The translations under genes were made by a program, and so were the position numbers. A stretch of DNA of 10,390 nt from Anaerolineales bacterium (GTDB taxonomy: Bacteria; Chloroflexota; Anaerolineae; 4572-78; J111): NCBI GenBank assembly GCA_012032575.1, contig JAAUSP010000242.1, forward strand, positions 1 to 10,390, written 5' to 3'. The notes beneath the pieces were generated by a model that saw only the letters and a list, made by a program, of their open reading frames with translations, searched no databases and had not been told where the DNA came from. Below, piece by piece: positions 1-7,555 of this stretch (positions within the stretch are counted from its first letter, which is position 1; the number at the start of each line of letters is the position of its first letter).

Positions 1-1
1 C

Positions 2-155
2 CTGACCTCTTCCAGTGAACCAGTAAGCAGTTGGGAATTGTTGCAACCCAATGGACAAAAAAATGAGGCCGGTCAGGGTAGCCATAGACCCGCAGGGACG
101 GGTGTGGGTGGTGAATAGTTTTGGTAGTCATCCGGTTGTCATAACGCCAGAGTAG
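2..155 (+). CDS. C-terminal end of NHL/streptogramin-lyase-like beta-propeller protein (partial, frameshifted)
   Basis: Only the last ~50 codons are in the window, because the gene starts before base 1. The final stretch, read in the frame that ends at the TAG at 153-155, contains VAIDPQGRVWVVNS. This is the blade signature of NHL/Vgb-type propellers (a V-A-I-D-x-x-G-x-V-W-V pattern). That frame has a stop at 24-26, so it cannot be the upstream frame. The frame starting at base 2 is open up to the A7 run at 57-63 and reads WELLQPNGQ just before it. Dropping one A (A6) joins the two into a single continuous reading ending in VITPE. It converges on the minus-strand operon whose last stop is at 296-298. 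The propeller assignment rests on one blade and the frameshift on reading-frame logic, so both are moderate calls. Confidence 0.55.
57..63 (+). other. Probable homopolymer frameshift (A7)
   Basis: A run of seven A joins two coherent partial frames. With six A the reading GQKMRPVRV is continuous from base 2 to the stop at 153-155. With seven, the upstream frame goes on to a later stop and the propeller signature is left without a start. Confidence 0.5.
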
Positions 156-295
156 AAGTTCAACCTCGCTCCCGTTAAAATTACGGTGTTGGGTCGTTTT
201 CGGCCCACTGCACCGTCGAATAGAGCCTCAACAAAGTCACCAGTTTTGCAAGTGAAAATTATCCCCAATCGCGATAGGGGTATCGAGAAACTTTT
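156..295. other. Convergent intergenic gap, no feature seen
   Basis: This is the space between the end of the plus-strand propeller gene and the end of the minus-strand operon. I looked for a terminator hairpin followed by a T-run on either strand and saw none. There is only a weak CCGT/ACGG pairing around 174-188. Confidence 0.5.
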
Positions 296-1585
296 TCATG
301 CTGTCGCCGGTCTCACCCGGAAAACCGTGGCCCGCAGCATGAACATTTGCCAGGCAAAAGAAGGATGCATCATGGCATTTTCAGCATTGCCTGGCTCCCC
401 TGTATTTTCATCGCGCACAGCCCAGGGCTTGGTGCCTTTGTTTTCCCACCAGAACGGAAAATACGCCGCGCCAGAGGGAGACTGGTAGCGGTTGAGGTGA
501 TTAACTACCGTAGTCTGGGCTTTTTCTTTTAAAAAGCGTCCAATCTCTGGGGCAAACATAGAAGGACGGTTGGCCAGATTAGCCCCGGCATATTGACTGT
601 GACTATAAATAGTCGGGTGCAGCGTTTGGGGAGAAACGGCTGAGAAAGCGCAGTAATCCCACACTCCCTGATAGCCGTTCACATTGCCATCGTTGCCAAA
701 GCAGCCTATATCGGAGCCCATGTTGTAGTAAAATTGGGTGTAATTAGCGCCACTGGTTAATCCCTTTAGTGCTCGCTGTTCGGCCTCCGCAAAAGGTTTG
801 TTCAGGGTTTTAGCCATCCGGGCGTAACCAATAACCCCCATTACTTGCCAGTAGGTGCGCGGCGTGGCCGGAATTTTCTGGTACAGCGCTTCGATATTGG
901 CCCAGTTGTTTTGGATGATCTGCCAGGCTTGCGGTGTTTGGGCGGAATTTTCAAACTGAGAAACATAATGGGCAAAAGCCCAGGCCGCATAGAGATTTTC
1001 CGGAGGTGGGCTGAGCGTCCCCCCCCAGGTAAAGGACTCGCGTCCCAGCTCATTAGGCAGGGCAGGATAATAGGAACGATTAGCGTTTATAGCGGCCAAT
1101 GGAGAAGTCACCCCCGATGGAATAGAGTACGCCAGTGGGTTGTAGGTCGAGCTTTGCATTTCAAATTTAAGATAGCGAATCACCTCGGTGCGCTGCGCGG
1201 GGGTGAGAAACTCCAACGTTTCTGATAAAACCAATACCGTTTCACCCGGGTTGAGCCAGTACAAATCCTCATACAAAAAGCCTTGCGCCACATAAAAAGA
1301 GCCGAGATGTCGGGGCGTAGTCTGGCCAATACAGCAAGCCGCCAGCACTTTGTCAATTTCTACTTTTAATTCATCCCGGACAGCTTGCTCATCGGCTGAT
1401 GGATTGCTATTCTGCGTAACCCATATTTTATCCCAGACATAACCTTTGGAGCCATTTTGTCCGGCGGAGACAATGATAGGCAGATAAGCTTTGTTACTGT
1501 TGTTTTGTGCCGCCACAAATTGAGTGCCCAATTCAAGGACAAACACCAAAGATACCAGTAGAAAAAGGGTATGATGCAGTTTCAT
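296..1585 (-). CDS. Uncharacterised secreted protein, third gene of glycan operon
   Basis: This is a 429-residue exported protein that I do not recognise as a named family. Residues 1-27 are a clear signal peptide: K at position 3, a hydrophobic core LFLLVSLVFVLELG, then AAQ. The mature N-terminus carries AYLPIIVS at 33-40, a short motif type frequent in secreted Chloroflexota proteins. The rest is rich in W, Y, F, N and Q, with stretches that look alpha-helical, for example around 64-85, 128-143 and 200-245. That composition resembles helical-toroid proteins that handle polysaccharides, but no catalytic motif can be named. Cys pairs occur at 84-85 and later in GSDIGCFGNDG and WDYCAF. The start has a ribosome binding site AGGGG at 1595-1599, nine bases upstream. 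It lies 3 bp after the propeller gene, so the two are almost certainly co-transcribed. Coding status is firm and function is open. Confidence 0.85.
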   Translation of the reverse strand: MKLHHTLFLLVSLVFVLELGTQFVAAQNNSNKAYLPIIVSAGQNGSKGYVWDKIWVTQNSNPSADEQAVRDELKVEIDKVLAACCIGQTTPRHLGSFYVAQGFLYEDLYWLNPGETVLVLSETLEFLTPAQRTEVIRYLKFEMQSSTYNPLAYSIPSGVTSPLAAINANRSYYPALPNELGRESFTWGGTLSPPPENLYAAWAFAHYVSQFENSAQTPQAWQIIQNNWANIEALYQKIPATPRTYWQVMGVIGYARMAKTLNKPFAEAEQRALKGLTSGANYTQFYYNMGSDIGCFGNDGNVNGYQGVWDYCAFSAVSPQTLHPTIYSHSQYAGANLANRPSMFAPEIGRFLKEKAQTTVVNHLNRYQSPSGAAYFPFWWENKGTKPWAVRDENTGEPGNAENAMMHPSFAWQMFMLRATVFRVRPATA

Positions 1586-1588
1586 TAG

Positions 1589-3271
1589 CTAATTCCCCTG
1601 ATAAGCTGCAACGATAGTATAGGGGGCTGGTTCAGCTTCTTGGGCCGGGAAACCCTCGTGATGCTTGATAAAAAGAACTTTATTGGCTATGCTAACCGGC
1701 GCGGCTGAGTCGCCGCCACTGCCGGCCCCACCCTGAGGTAAGCCCCCGCGGCCAGAACCGACCACAAATTCGGAGTTGCCACTATCTACATAAATACCGC
1801 CAGTGTTGAACCAGCCGGTCATAAGCAGCAGATTGCCGGCCATTGAGAGTACGGTGGTTTCATCGCCAATAAAGTGGAAATCTTGACTGTTGGGACAATT
1901 GGAACCACCCCCAGGACAGGCCAGAAAATCCACGGTCGGCAGGCTGTTACGCTCGGTCAAACGGCCCAAGTCTACCCAGCGGCGGCAAAAAAAGCTTTCA
2001 TCGCGGCGTGAAAATTTAGTGCGCCAAAACGTATAAAACTCGCCACTGCTCTGGTTGACCACCGGCATAATGCCGAGGCGTCCGCCACCGCCAGTCCATA
2101 AAACCGGGGCCGGACGGCTCCAGCGGGCTGCGCCTGTATCAGGATTGAAGGCATAAAAAGTCAATCGTTGCGGGTACTTCTGGAAGATTTCGTCAATAGA
2201 CTCAATCTGGTTGTCACTGTCGGTGAAATGCTGCTCGTTCCACTGGGTGCTGGTATTTCCGCTTGAGCTGACCACTTCTCCGGGCGAATTAAAATTGGCC
2301 GGGTTTAAGTTAGGGCAACTGTTGCACTCACCGCCGCTGTTGCCCGGACAAAAAAGATCATTTTCATCGTGGATGAGCGAGGATTGAAAGGCGTAGATAT
2401 TTTTAGTGCGGAAAACAACCGTATTTTGCGCTTCCGAAATCACCGGCCACGAGTCATAGGCGCTTTCGCCATACATTTGAGCCGACCAGACCAGGCTGCC
2501 ACTTGCTGCATTGAGAGCATACGCCTTCAGATTTTCGGCGGCAAAGAAAACCAGGTTTTTGGCGGGATGCACCGCCGGAGAAGAGAGAATTGGGGCACGG
2601 ATCGAGGCGGGTGTAGTGGCAGCGGTGTCAAATTTCCACAGTTGTGCTCCGTTAGCGGCATTAAAGGCATAAAAAAAGCCATCCTTGCCACTGGCATAAA
2701 CACGATTTTCCCAAACCAGAGGCGCACCGCCTACCCCTTTGCCCACAGCCGCCTGCCAAACCTGGCTGCCGGTATTGAGATTGAGCGCATACAGATAGCC
2801 ATCGTGTGAGCCAACAAACACATTGTTCTGGCTGATGGCCGCTGTATACAAAATAGCGCCGCCGGTATTAAACGTCCAGGCAGTGCTGCCATCGCTGGTG
2901 TTTAAGGCATACACTTTGCCGTTTAAATCCCCTACAATCACTCGCCCCCCAGCGATGACCGGCTGAATCCGGTCGGCCATGGGGGTGGCCAGATCTCGTA
3001 GCCACTTTTGATTGAAAGGGCCAGTGACCGGTTGAGGGTTGTGCCCGGTGCGTTTGGGATCATACTGCAGTTGAGGCCAATCATCGGCGGTTTGAGCTTC
3101 ACCCCTGAGGGCGGGCATGCTTAAACCATCTTCAGCCGAAGAGGTAAGTTTTTGAGCAGGCGGCCTGGGGTGAACACCCGAAGCTGCCTGGAGCGTAGCC
3201 GTTACGATTACGCCGTTAAAAATGAGCAAGACAAGTATTATCCACAATCTGGGCCATGAAAAAAGTCGCAT
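1589..3271 (-). CDS. Secreted PQQ-like (BamB-type) beta-propeller repeat protein
   Basis: This is a 560-residue exported propeller. Residues 1-30 form a signal peptide (MRLFSWPRLW, then IILVLLIFNGVIVTA, then QAA). DWPQLQYDPKRTGHNP at 64-79 is the usual lead-in of PQQ_2/BamB-like propellers (WPQFxxDxxRTG). Five blade signatures follow at about 118-134, 158-174, 198-214, 248-264 and 370-386, all of the form G-x-x-Y-A-[LF]-N-x-x-[ST/N]-G-x-x-x-W. The first three are spaced exactly 40 residues. Between blades four and five lies an irregular insert with C308, C316 and C319. Further Cys at 429, 452 and 459 could form disulfides. Dehydrogenase features are absent, so this is more likely a binding or scaffold protein than a quinoprotein enzyme. 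Its ATG overlaps the hydrolase ribosome-binding region: AAGGAG at about 3282-3287, within the last hydrolase codons. The intergenic gap is 1 bp. Confidence 0.88.
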   Translation of the reverse strand: MRLFSWPRLWIILVLLIFNGVIVTATLQAASGVHPRPPAQKLTSSAEDGLSMPALRGEAQTADDWPQLQYDPKRTGHNPQPVTGPFNQKWLRDLATPMADRIQPVIAGGRVIVGDLNGKVYALNTSDGSTAWTFNTGGAILYTAAISQNNVFVGSHDGYLYALNLNTGSQVWQAAVGKGVGGAPLVWENRVYASGKDGFFYAFNAANGAQLWKFDTAATTPASIRAPILSSPAVHPAKNLVFFAAENLKAYALNAASGSLVWSAQMYGESAYDSWPVISEAQNTVVFRTKNIYAFQSSLIHDENDLFCPGNSGGECNSCPNLNPANFNSPGEVVSSSGNTSTQWNEQHFTDSDNQIESIDEIFQKYPQRLTFYAFNPDTGAARWSRPAPVLWTGGGGRLGIMPVVNQSSGEFYTFWRTKFSRRDESFFCRRWVDLGRLTERNSLPTVDFLACPGGGSNCPNSQDFHFIGDETTVLSMAGNLLLMTGWFNTGGIYVDSGNSEFVVGSGRGGLPQGGAGSGGDSAAPVSIANKVLFIKHHEGFPAQEAEPAPYTIVAAYQGN

Positions 3272-3272
3272 T

Positions 3273-5824
3273 TTAAAAGTTGCTCCTTTCGGCTAGATGG
3301 CGTTTAGCCGGTTGAACTGTTGACTGCTTGAGTATATGCGGAAGATAAAGACCCGAAGGATCAGGATTGCCGACAACATCGTCGTTGTATAATTTATAAG
3401 CTGTATCTGTTCGTAATGAATTTACCTGAAGCGTAATTTGACCGGTACTGTTCACCTCCATTTGTGTCGTAGTTTCAATAACCCCCCGATAGGTATCCCA
3501 TTTTTCCACGGTAAAGATACCCGGTGCTAACCCGGAGATGGTGATTCGGCCGCTCTGTGGGGCAAGATTAACCTTTTGAACCACGTTCCACCAGGTATGA
3601 TCTTTGTGCTGAACCCAAAAATGGGCAGCAGTGCCTCTGTTATCCTTTTGACCTAAAACCCTCAGCTTAGAATTGGAAACCCTGGCAGCTATATCCACAT
3701 AATGACCATTCGATAATGGCAGGCCGGCTACAAAATTCTGAAATGCCTGGTAGACGGGGTAGAGATTATTGGCAATCAGGCTGTCATTGTACCAGTATAA
3801 GGTGTAAAGCGCCCCCGGCTCAAGCCAGGCCCAGGTTTGGTTGTGCAGCCAGGTGCCCTCTTTATCTTGGGCAACCCCAGGGTCTTCACCTTCATCGGGA
3901 TTGCTCGTTTTGGCAATGCCCTTTTCCGCCCATATTATTGGAACATCTGTATCGGCTCGCACTGCGCCGCTGTAAGCCAGATGCCAGGTCACCTCATCTC
4001 TGGCGTTGATGTCGAGCCAACCAGTTGCCTGACCGTTTACTGTAGTATAAGCGTGAAAATCTCCGTAATCCGGGCTAAAGGTAGCCTGACGGCCATAGTA
4101 GCAGGCAGTATGCCCGGCCCAAAAGGAAGTTGTGGTCAGGTGACGGTGGGGGTCATAGGCCCGCATAAAATCAGTTAAAGCCTGGGCCTGCCGCAGGTGA
4201 GGGCCGTTGCAATCCGGGTTGCCTTCATTGAGCAGTTCCCATGAGTGGATTGCTGTAGCATAGCCCCAGCGGGCAATCAAATAACGCCAGAAGTATTCGT
4301 GCAGCCGCCTGACTCTGGTGTTGGGTTGGGCGTGAAAGTTTTCATTTCCGCCAAAATTGTCAAACTCCGCATCATACGTTCCATTCAATTGGATTTGGTT
4401 GAAAACGCCATCATTTTTGTCCATGACAACCAGTTTGAGGTAAACTTTTTGAGCTGCGGCTGTTTCCAGAATTTGATCCCACAACCACGATGCTTGCTGG
4501 TCAAAATAAGTATGGTAGTTGAATTTACCCTTACCGATAATATTGGGGCCGATTTGTCCATTACCTAAATCCTCGCCAAGATACACCTCGTCAAGATAGG
4601 CAATGCCGCCGGTATTATTAAAAAGGCCCACGGTCAAATAACCCTGCTCACCGGCTACAAAACGCTGGCCGCTGTTGGTAAACTGCCCTTCAAACCAGTG
4701 CCAATTTTGCGTTCCGCTGTCGCTTATAGGCTGGCCTTGACTGTTTTGGCTGAGATAAAGTGCAATATTCTCACTCTGGCACAGATCGCCCCACCAGTTA
4801 TTAAAAGTGACACTTAGCCCAAACGGTTGCCCGGCTTGCTGCGGGCCGGTAACGCCATCTAACCTGGCTTTAACGCGCACTTTGTAGGTTTTCCCCGCTT
4901 CAAAGGCAGGCCAGGCGTCACCTTGCCAGAAAAAGATACAGGGATTGCCGCCGTCAAGCCTGACTGAAAAATCACTGCCAGGAACTACAGCGTCGCCAGT
5001 GGGCCAATTGTTGCTCCACGGGTCCCATTGCTGAAGATAATAGCCCCGCCCAAAAATGACACTGGCTGACATCCAAACCCGGAAAAAATTGGCCTTGTAG
5101 CGGCCAAACTGGGCCAATTTGGTTTGGGCATCAGCCAGACTCTCAAAATCGGTGGCGTGCCCTACTCCGACAAAAGGCTGCCCGTTGCTAAACTCAAAGT
5201 AACGTGGGTCTTGCCTGCTGACCTTAATAAAACCAGGATTACCCTGGTTATCAGCCGTAACGATGAACGTGCTTGGACTGCTTTGCTTCCACTGCTGACA
5301 GGTGGTTTGTCCTTGAGCACAAATCGAGGCGTCCTGCGCCTGAATTTTATAGCGCCATGTACCCGGTTTTTGAGCAGCAAAGCGCACCATCCAAACGGAT
5401 TGTCCCTGAGGATAAATCCAATCACGCCCCCCCGATTTTCATAAAGATAGGGTTGGTAAAGAAAGGCCGGTTGGACCAGGGCATTATTCCAATTCGACTC
5501 ACCCGGCGGCAGAAAAAGCCCGTTAACAGTAATTCCGGTTCTGCTCGGTAGTCCGGCGGGTGGATTGGCGTCGTAGGGAAATTGGGGCTGGGTGGCGACA
5601 CTGTTGTTGATATTAAAAGTCAATTCAAGCTTGCCGTAAAGGTGAACTGTAGTAGTATTGGCCGAAATAGGGCCGACTTTTAAGCCTGAAGCCGCCTGAA
5701 AAGAAGAAAAACTCGCTGGTCCATTGGGGGGGGATGGGGCGGCCAGGGAGTCGCCAGTGCCAGAGATTGGATCGGTCAATAAAATAATCATAGCCGATAG
5801 AATTATGGGTAGTAACGCTTTCAT
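3273..5824 (-). CDS. Secreted DUF5060 / glycoside-hydrolase-like (GH5-type barrel) protein, one frameshift
   Basis: A likely extracellular glycan hydrolase, read as one ~850-residue protein after correcting one frameshift at 5427-5433. In restored numbering, residues 1-29 are the signal peptide and ~57-160 a DUF5060-like beta-sandwich (VHLYGKLELTFNIN, then WMVRFAAQKPGTWRY). A TIM-barrel-like catalytic region follows, from FFRVWMS at ~247. The candidate acid/base is E534 in WELLNEG and the candidate nucleophile E634 in IIWAEKG, 100 residues apart as in clan GH-A enzymes. Between ~265 and 420 sits an apparent CBM4/9-like insert (GKTYKVRVKARL to AYLDEVYLG), after which the barrel resumes (KVYLKLVVMDKND). 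Residues ~700-810 look like a C-terminal beta domain, and LYLPHILK sits near the end. The start ATG at 5822-5824 has GGAGG upstream but ~13 bases away. The uncorrected pieces are 5162-5824, which holds the signal peptide and half of DUF5060, and 3273-5390, which holds the rest. The substrate cannot be told. Confidence 0.85.
5427..5433 (-). other. Homopolymer frameshift (G7 on coding strand) in hydrolase gene
   Basis: Upstream of the run the frame reads YLYENRGG. Downstream, the conserved DUF5060 half (WIYPQGQSVWMVRFAAQKPG) is in another frame. Eight G instead of seven gives ENRGGRDWIYPQGQ without interruption; five would do the same. The upstream frame continues past the run into Arg/Lys/Ser-rich sequence without domain character before stopping at 5162. 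Confidence 0.85.
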
Positions 5825-6136
5825 AAATTTGGGTCCGCCTCCGATTAAGCTTGATTTTCAACCTTTTGCTGACATATCATTATTTTGAGGGGGTTTTTGC
5901 AGCACGAAAAAAGGCCGATATTGGTATCGGCCTTTTTACTGGTAGGGGGCAGCTCCGGCTTAATTAATTCAAAATCTCCGGTAATCTGAAGGAGCGTCTT
6001 TAATCCCTCGAAAATGATGCTGCTGCCATTTCCACTGAGTCTCCGAATTTTATTCACGCCTGCTTCATTCGCTGGAAAGTATGAAGAGTTATACTTTAGA
6101 GGAACAGATAAGATAAGCCGCTAAATTTATTAATTG
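5825..6136. other. Intergenic region upstream of the hydrolase operon
   Basis: It contains the terminator at 5908-5937 and, between it and 5824, about 80 bases that must hold the operon promoter. I see AT-rich hexamers (for example AATAAT on the minus strand near 5880) but no convincing -35/-10 pair. A GTG-started 70-codon frame (5845-6057, minus) runs through the terminator and is not accepted as a gene. Confidence 0.5.
5908..5937. terminator. Rho-independent terminator, bidirectional sequence
   Basis: A perfect 13-bp stem (5908-5920 with 5925-5937) with a 4-base TTGG loop. The outer pairs are A5/T5, so either strand ends in a T-run; on the minus strand it is T6. It most likely ends the transcript of the minus-strand gene at 6137-6598 and insulates the hydrolase operon. 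Confidence 0.85.
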
Positions 6137-6598
6137 CTAAAGATAACGCACCTCGATTTTATCAGAATTTAGGTCTTTACGCCCTTCTATCCTGAAGGGT
6201 AGTTTTTTTGCGCCATATTGTTGATTAATAAACTTTTGCAGGGGTTGGTGATGGGTGGGGTTCAGCTTCAACTCCAAGCGATGTCCTGCCTCGTCGTATA
6301 AACTGCAATATTGAATGGAGACCGTAGCCAACTCGCCCAACATCTGGCTGAGATAGGTCGGTAAACCTACTTTCATAATATAATGATCACGAATTTCGTT
6401 CAAAGTGAGGATAATAACATGATTTGAAGAAAAGCCAGCCCGCAAACAATGGGCTTTGCTTTTTAATACGTCTCGTATTTCTTTTGCGCCAAAAACTTCA
6501 AGGTCCACCCCTATTTTGCTGTTGTTCCTCTCATTCGATAAAGTTTTATTTTGAGTTATCGCAGGCAAGACAACCACATTTTCTAAACTGGTTGGCAT
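6137..6598 (-). CDS. Uncharacterised 153-residue protein
   Basis: I do not recognise this protein. It has no signal peptide or membrane segment, so it is probably cytoplasmic. Residues ~25-125 look like a mixed alpha/beta fold. Strand-like stretches include VDLEVFG, HVIILTL and ATVSIQYCSLYD, and helix-like ones AKEIRDVLKS and LPTYLSQMLGEL. The last 30 residues are Lys/Arg-rich. The reality of the gene rests on its start: GGAGGT at 6605-6610 lies seven bases before the ATG, one of the best ribosome binding sites in the window. A terminator lies ~200 bases downstream (5908-5937). It stands alone, separated from the hydrolase operon by that terminator and from the next plus-strand gene by almost 1 kb. 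Its codons are more AT-rich than those of the operon. A regulatory role is conceivable but nothing shows it. Confidence 0.72.
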   Translation of the reverse strand: MPTSLENVVVLPAITQNKTLSNERNNSKIGVDLEVFGAKEIRDVLKSKAHCLRAGFSSNHVIILTLNEIRDHYIMKVGLPTYLSQMLGELATVSIQYCSLYDEAGHRLELKLNPTHHQPLQKFINQQYGAKKLPFRIEGRKDLNSDKIEVRYL

Positions 6599-6866
6599 AA
6601 ATTTACCTCCAAATTTTTAACGTGGTGCTTGAACTGAGACTCTCGTAAGCTTCTTTGATATTTGAACCTTTAAACCAGGTTAGAACAGGAACACTTCGAA
6701 AACGCAATAAACAAAAAAATACACCACAAGTGCGGTTATTTAGAATTATTAGGAGAGATTAATTGGATTAAGCGAGTGGGAGAATATATCAGAACTATCG
6801 CTCAATGTCCAACTACGGAGCTTTAGTCCCACCGAGCAGCACAGTTGTTACAGGATCCATTGGGAC

Positions 6867-6889
6867 GGATAGAAGTTTAAAGTCTATCC
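6867..6889. repeat. Small inverted repeat, possible operator
   Basis: GGATAGA and TCTATCC (7 bp each) flank a 9-base AT-rich centre that itself contains the palindrome TTTAAA. The layout resembles a protein-binding site more than a terminator, as no T-run follows. It could be chance in an AT-rich region. Confidence 0.3.
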
Positions 6890-7275
6890 TGAGTCGAAGC
6901 CCTCAAATGCATTGTTATATCTCCTCTCCTGATGTTCTTTTACTTTTTAACAGCCGAAGTAAAATTCCAACCGATCGAAATAAGACATAAGGACAGGAAT
7001 AAAGCCAAGAATATCATACCATACACATCGAAACTAAAACAATAAGGATTGGGTACTAAAGTAAGAAACCTATTTGCTTTCTGCACATACTTTACCCGAT
7101 ATAGAATACTTTGTCCAGTTTATATCTTGAAAATGGAGGAATAGTACCCAGTGACTATTGAGATATATTTGCTTTTCTGATAAAGTAGAAGTCATTCTTT
7201 GGCGTTGATAAAATACTTCAAAATCTTATCACCCAGATGAAATTTAACATTTTAGGGTCAAGCTAAAACTCTCTC

Positions 7276-7293
7276 CTCGTTAATCAAAACGAG
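7276..7293 (+). other. Small stem-loop preceding the 7308-7358 hairpin
   Basis: CTCGTT pairs with AACGAG around a six-base loop, 14 bases before the large hairpin. Two adjacent stems, the second ending in a T-run, are what the 3' end of a small RNA or an attenuated leader would look like. Confidence 0.3.
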
Positions 7294-7307
7294 CCGAGCA
7301 GCAATAG

Positions 7308-7358
7308 AAAAAGGCCCAGTCTTCTACCCTGTAAAGGCATAGAAGACTGGGCCTTTTT
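7308..7358. terminator. Strong isolated rho-independent terminator hairpin
   Basis: A perfect 19-bp stem (7308-7326 with 7340-7358) with a 13-base loop, followed on the plus strand by one further T (T6 in total at 7354-7359). A5/T5 ends the stem, so it could act in both directions. No gene ends nearby on either strand. It lies ~200 bases upstream of the plus-strand gene at 7556, between two divergent genes. Confidence 0.8.
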
Positions 7359-7543
7359 TGTTTGGTTTCACCGTTGATCGAGTTGACAAGGAGGTGCAGA
7401 AATAAAAAGAACCGAGTTTGGTGATTGCCCACGAGTTGTTGAGCAATGGGGAACTTTCTGGGCCTGAAGACCTGTAAGAATATTTTTAAGCCATCTTCCT
7501 CTGAAAACAATGGCTAAATTGATTAAGGTTGAGATGTTAGAAG

Positions 7544-7549
7544 AAGGAG
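7544..7549 (+). promoter_or_regulatory. Ribosome binding site of the 7556 gene
   Basis: AAGGAG ends six bases before the ATG at 7556-7558. It decides this start over an in-window ATG at 7510 in a different frame. Confidence 0.8.
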
Positions 7550-7555
7550 AAAACC

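Larger units (their letters stand above)
6599..7555. other. AT-rich ~950-bp gap between divergent genes
   Basis: No convincing protein gene. The longest plus-strand frame (6805-6990, 61 codons) has no ribosome binding site and no protein character. What it does hold is a 7-bp inverted repeat at 6867-6873/6883-6889, a 9-bp inverted repeat at 7050-7058/7142-7150, a small stem at 7276-7281/7288-7293, and a strong terminator-type hairpin at 7308-7358. Promoters of both flanking genes must lie here, but I cannot place them. Confidence 0.6.

Noticed and set aside
1589..3271. Reading the propeller as a PQQ-dependent dehydrogenase
   Set aside because: Only the repeat signature is shared. The cofactor-binding and catalytic Asp/Glu/Ca-site motifs and the usual length of those enzymes are not seen.
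845..4568. Plus-strand open frames inside the operon (845-1225, 2369-2809, 3716-4178, 4245-4568)
   Set aside because: They are antisense to well-supported genes, are Arg/Cys/Trp-rich without domain motifs, and lack ribosome binding sites.
5845..6057. Minus-strand 70-codon frame with GTG start
   Set aside because: It runs straight through the 13-bp terminator stem, which would make KKADTNIGLF part of a protein, and it has only a weak ribosome binding site. Its first 35 codons could be a gene remnant but nothing supports that.
6805..6990. Plus-strand 61-codon frame in the AT-rich gap
   Set aside because: No ribosome binding site, Ser/Thr/Arg-rich low-information sequence, and no terminator placed for it.
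7383..7411. TTGACA at 7383-7388 as a -35 box for the 7556 gene
   Set aside because: The correctly spaced hexamer (AAAGAA at 7406-7411) is a poor -10. The better TAAAAA is only 14 bases away. AGGAGGTG next to it has no following start codon that opens a frame.
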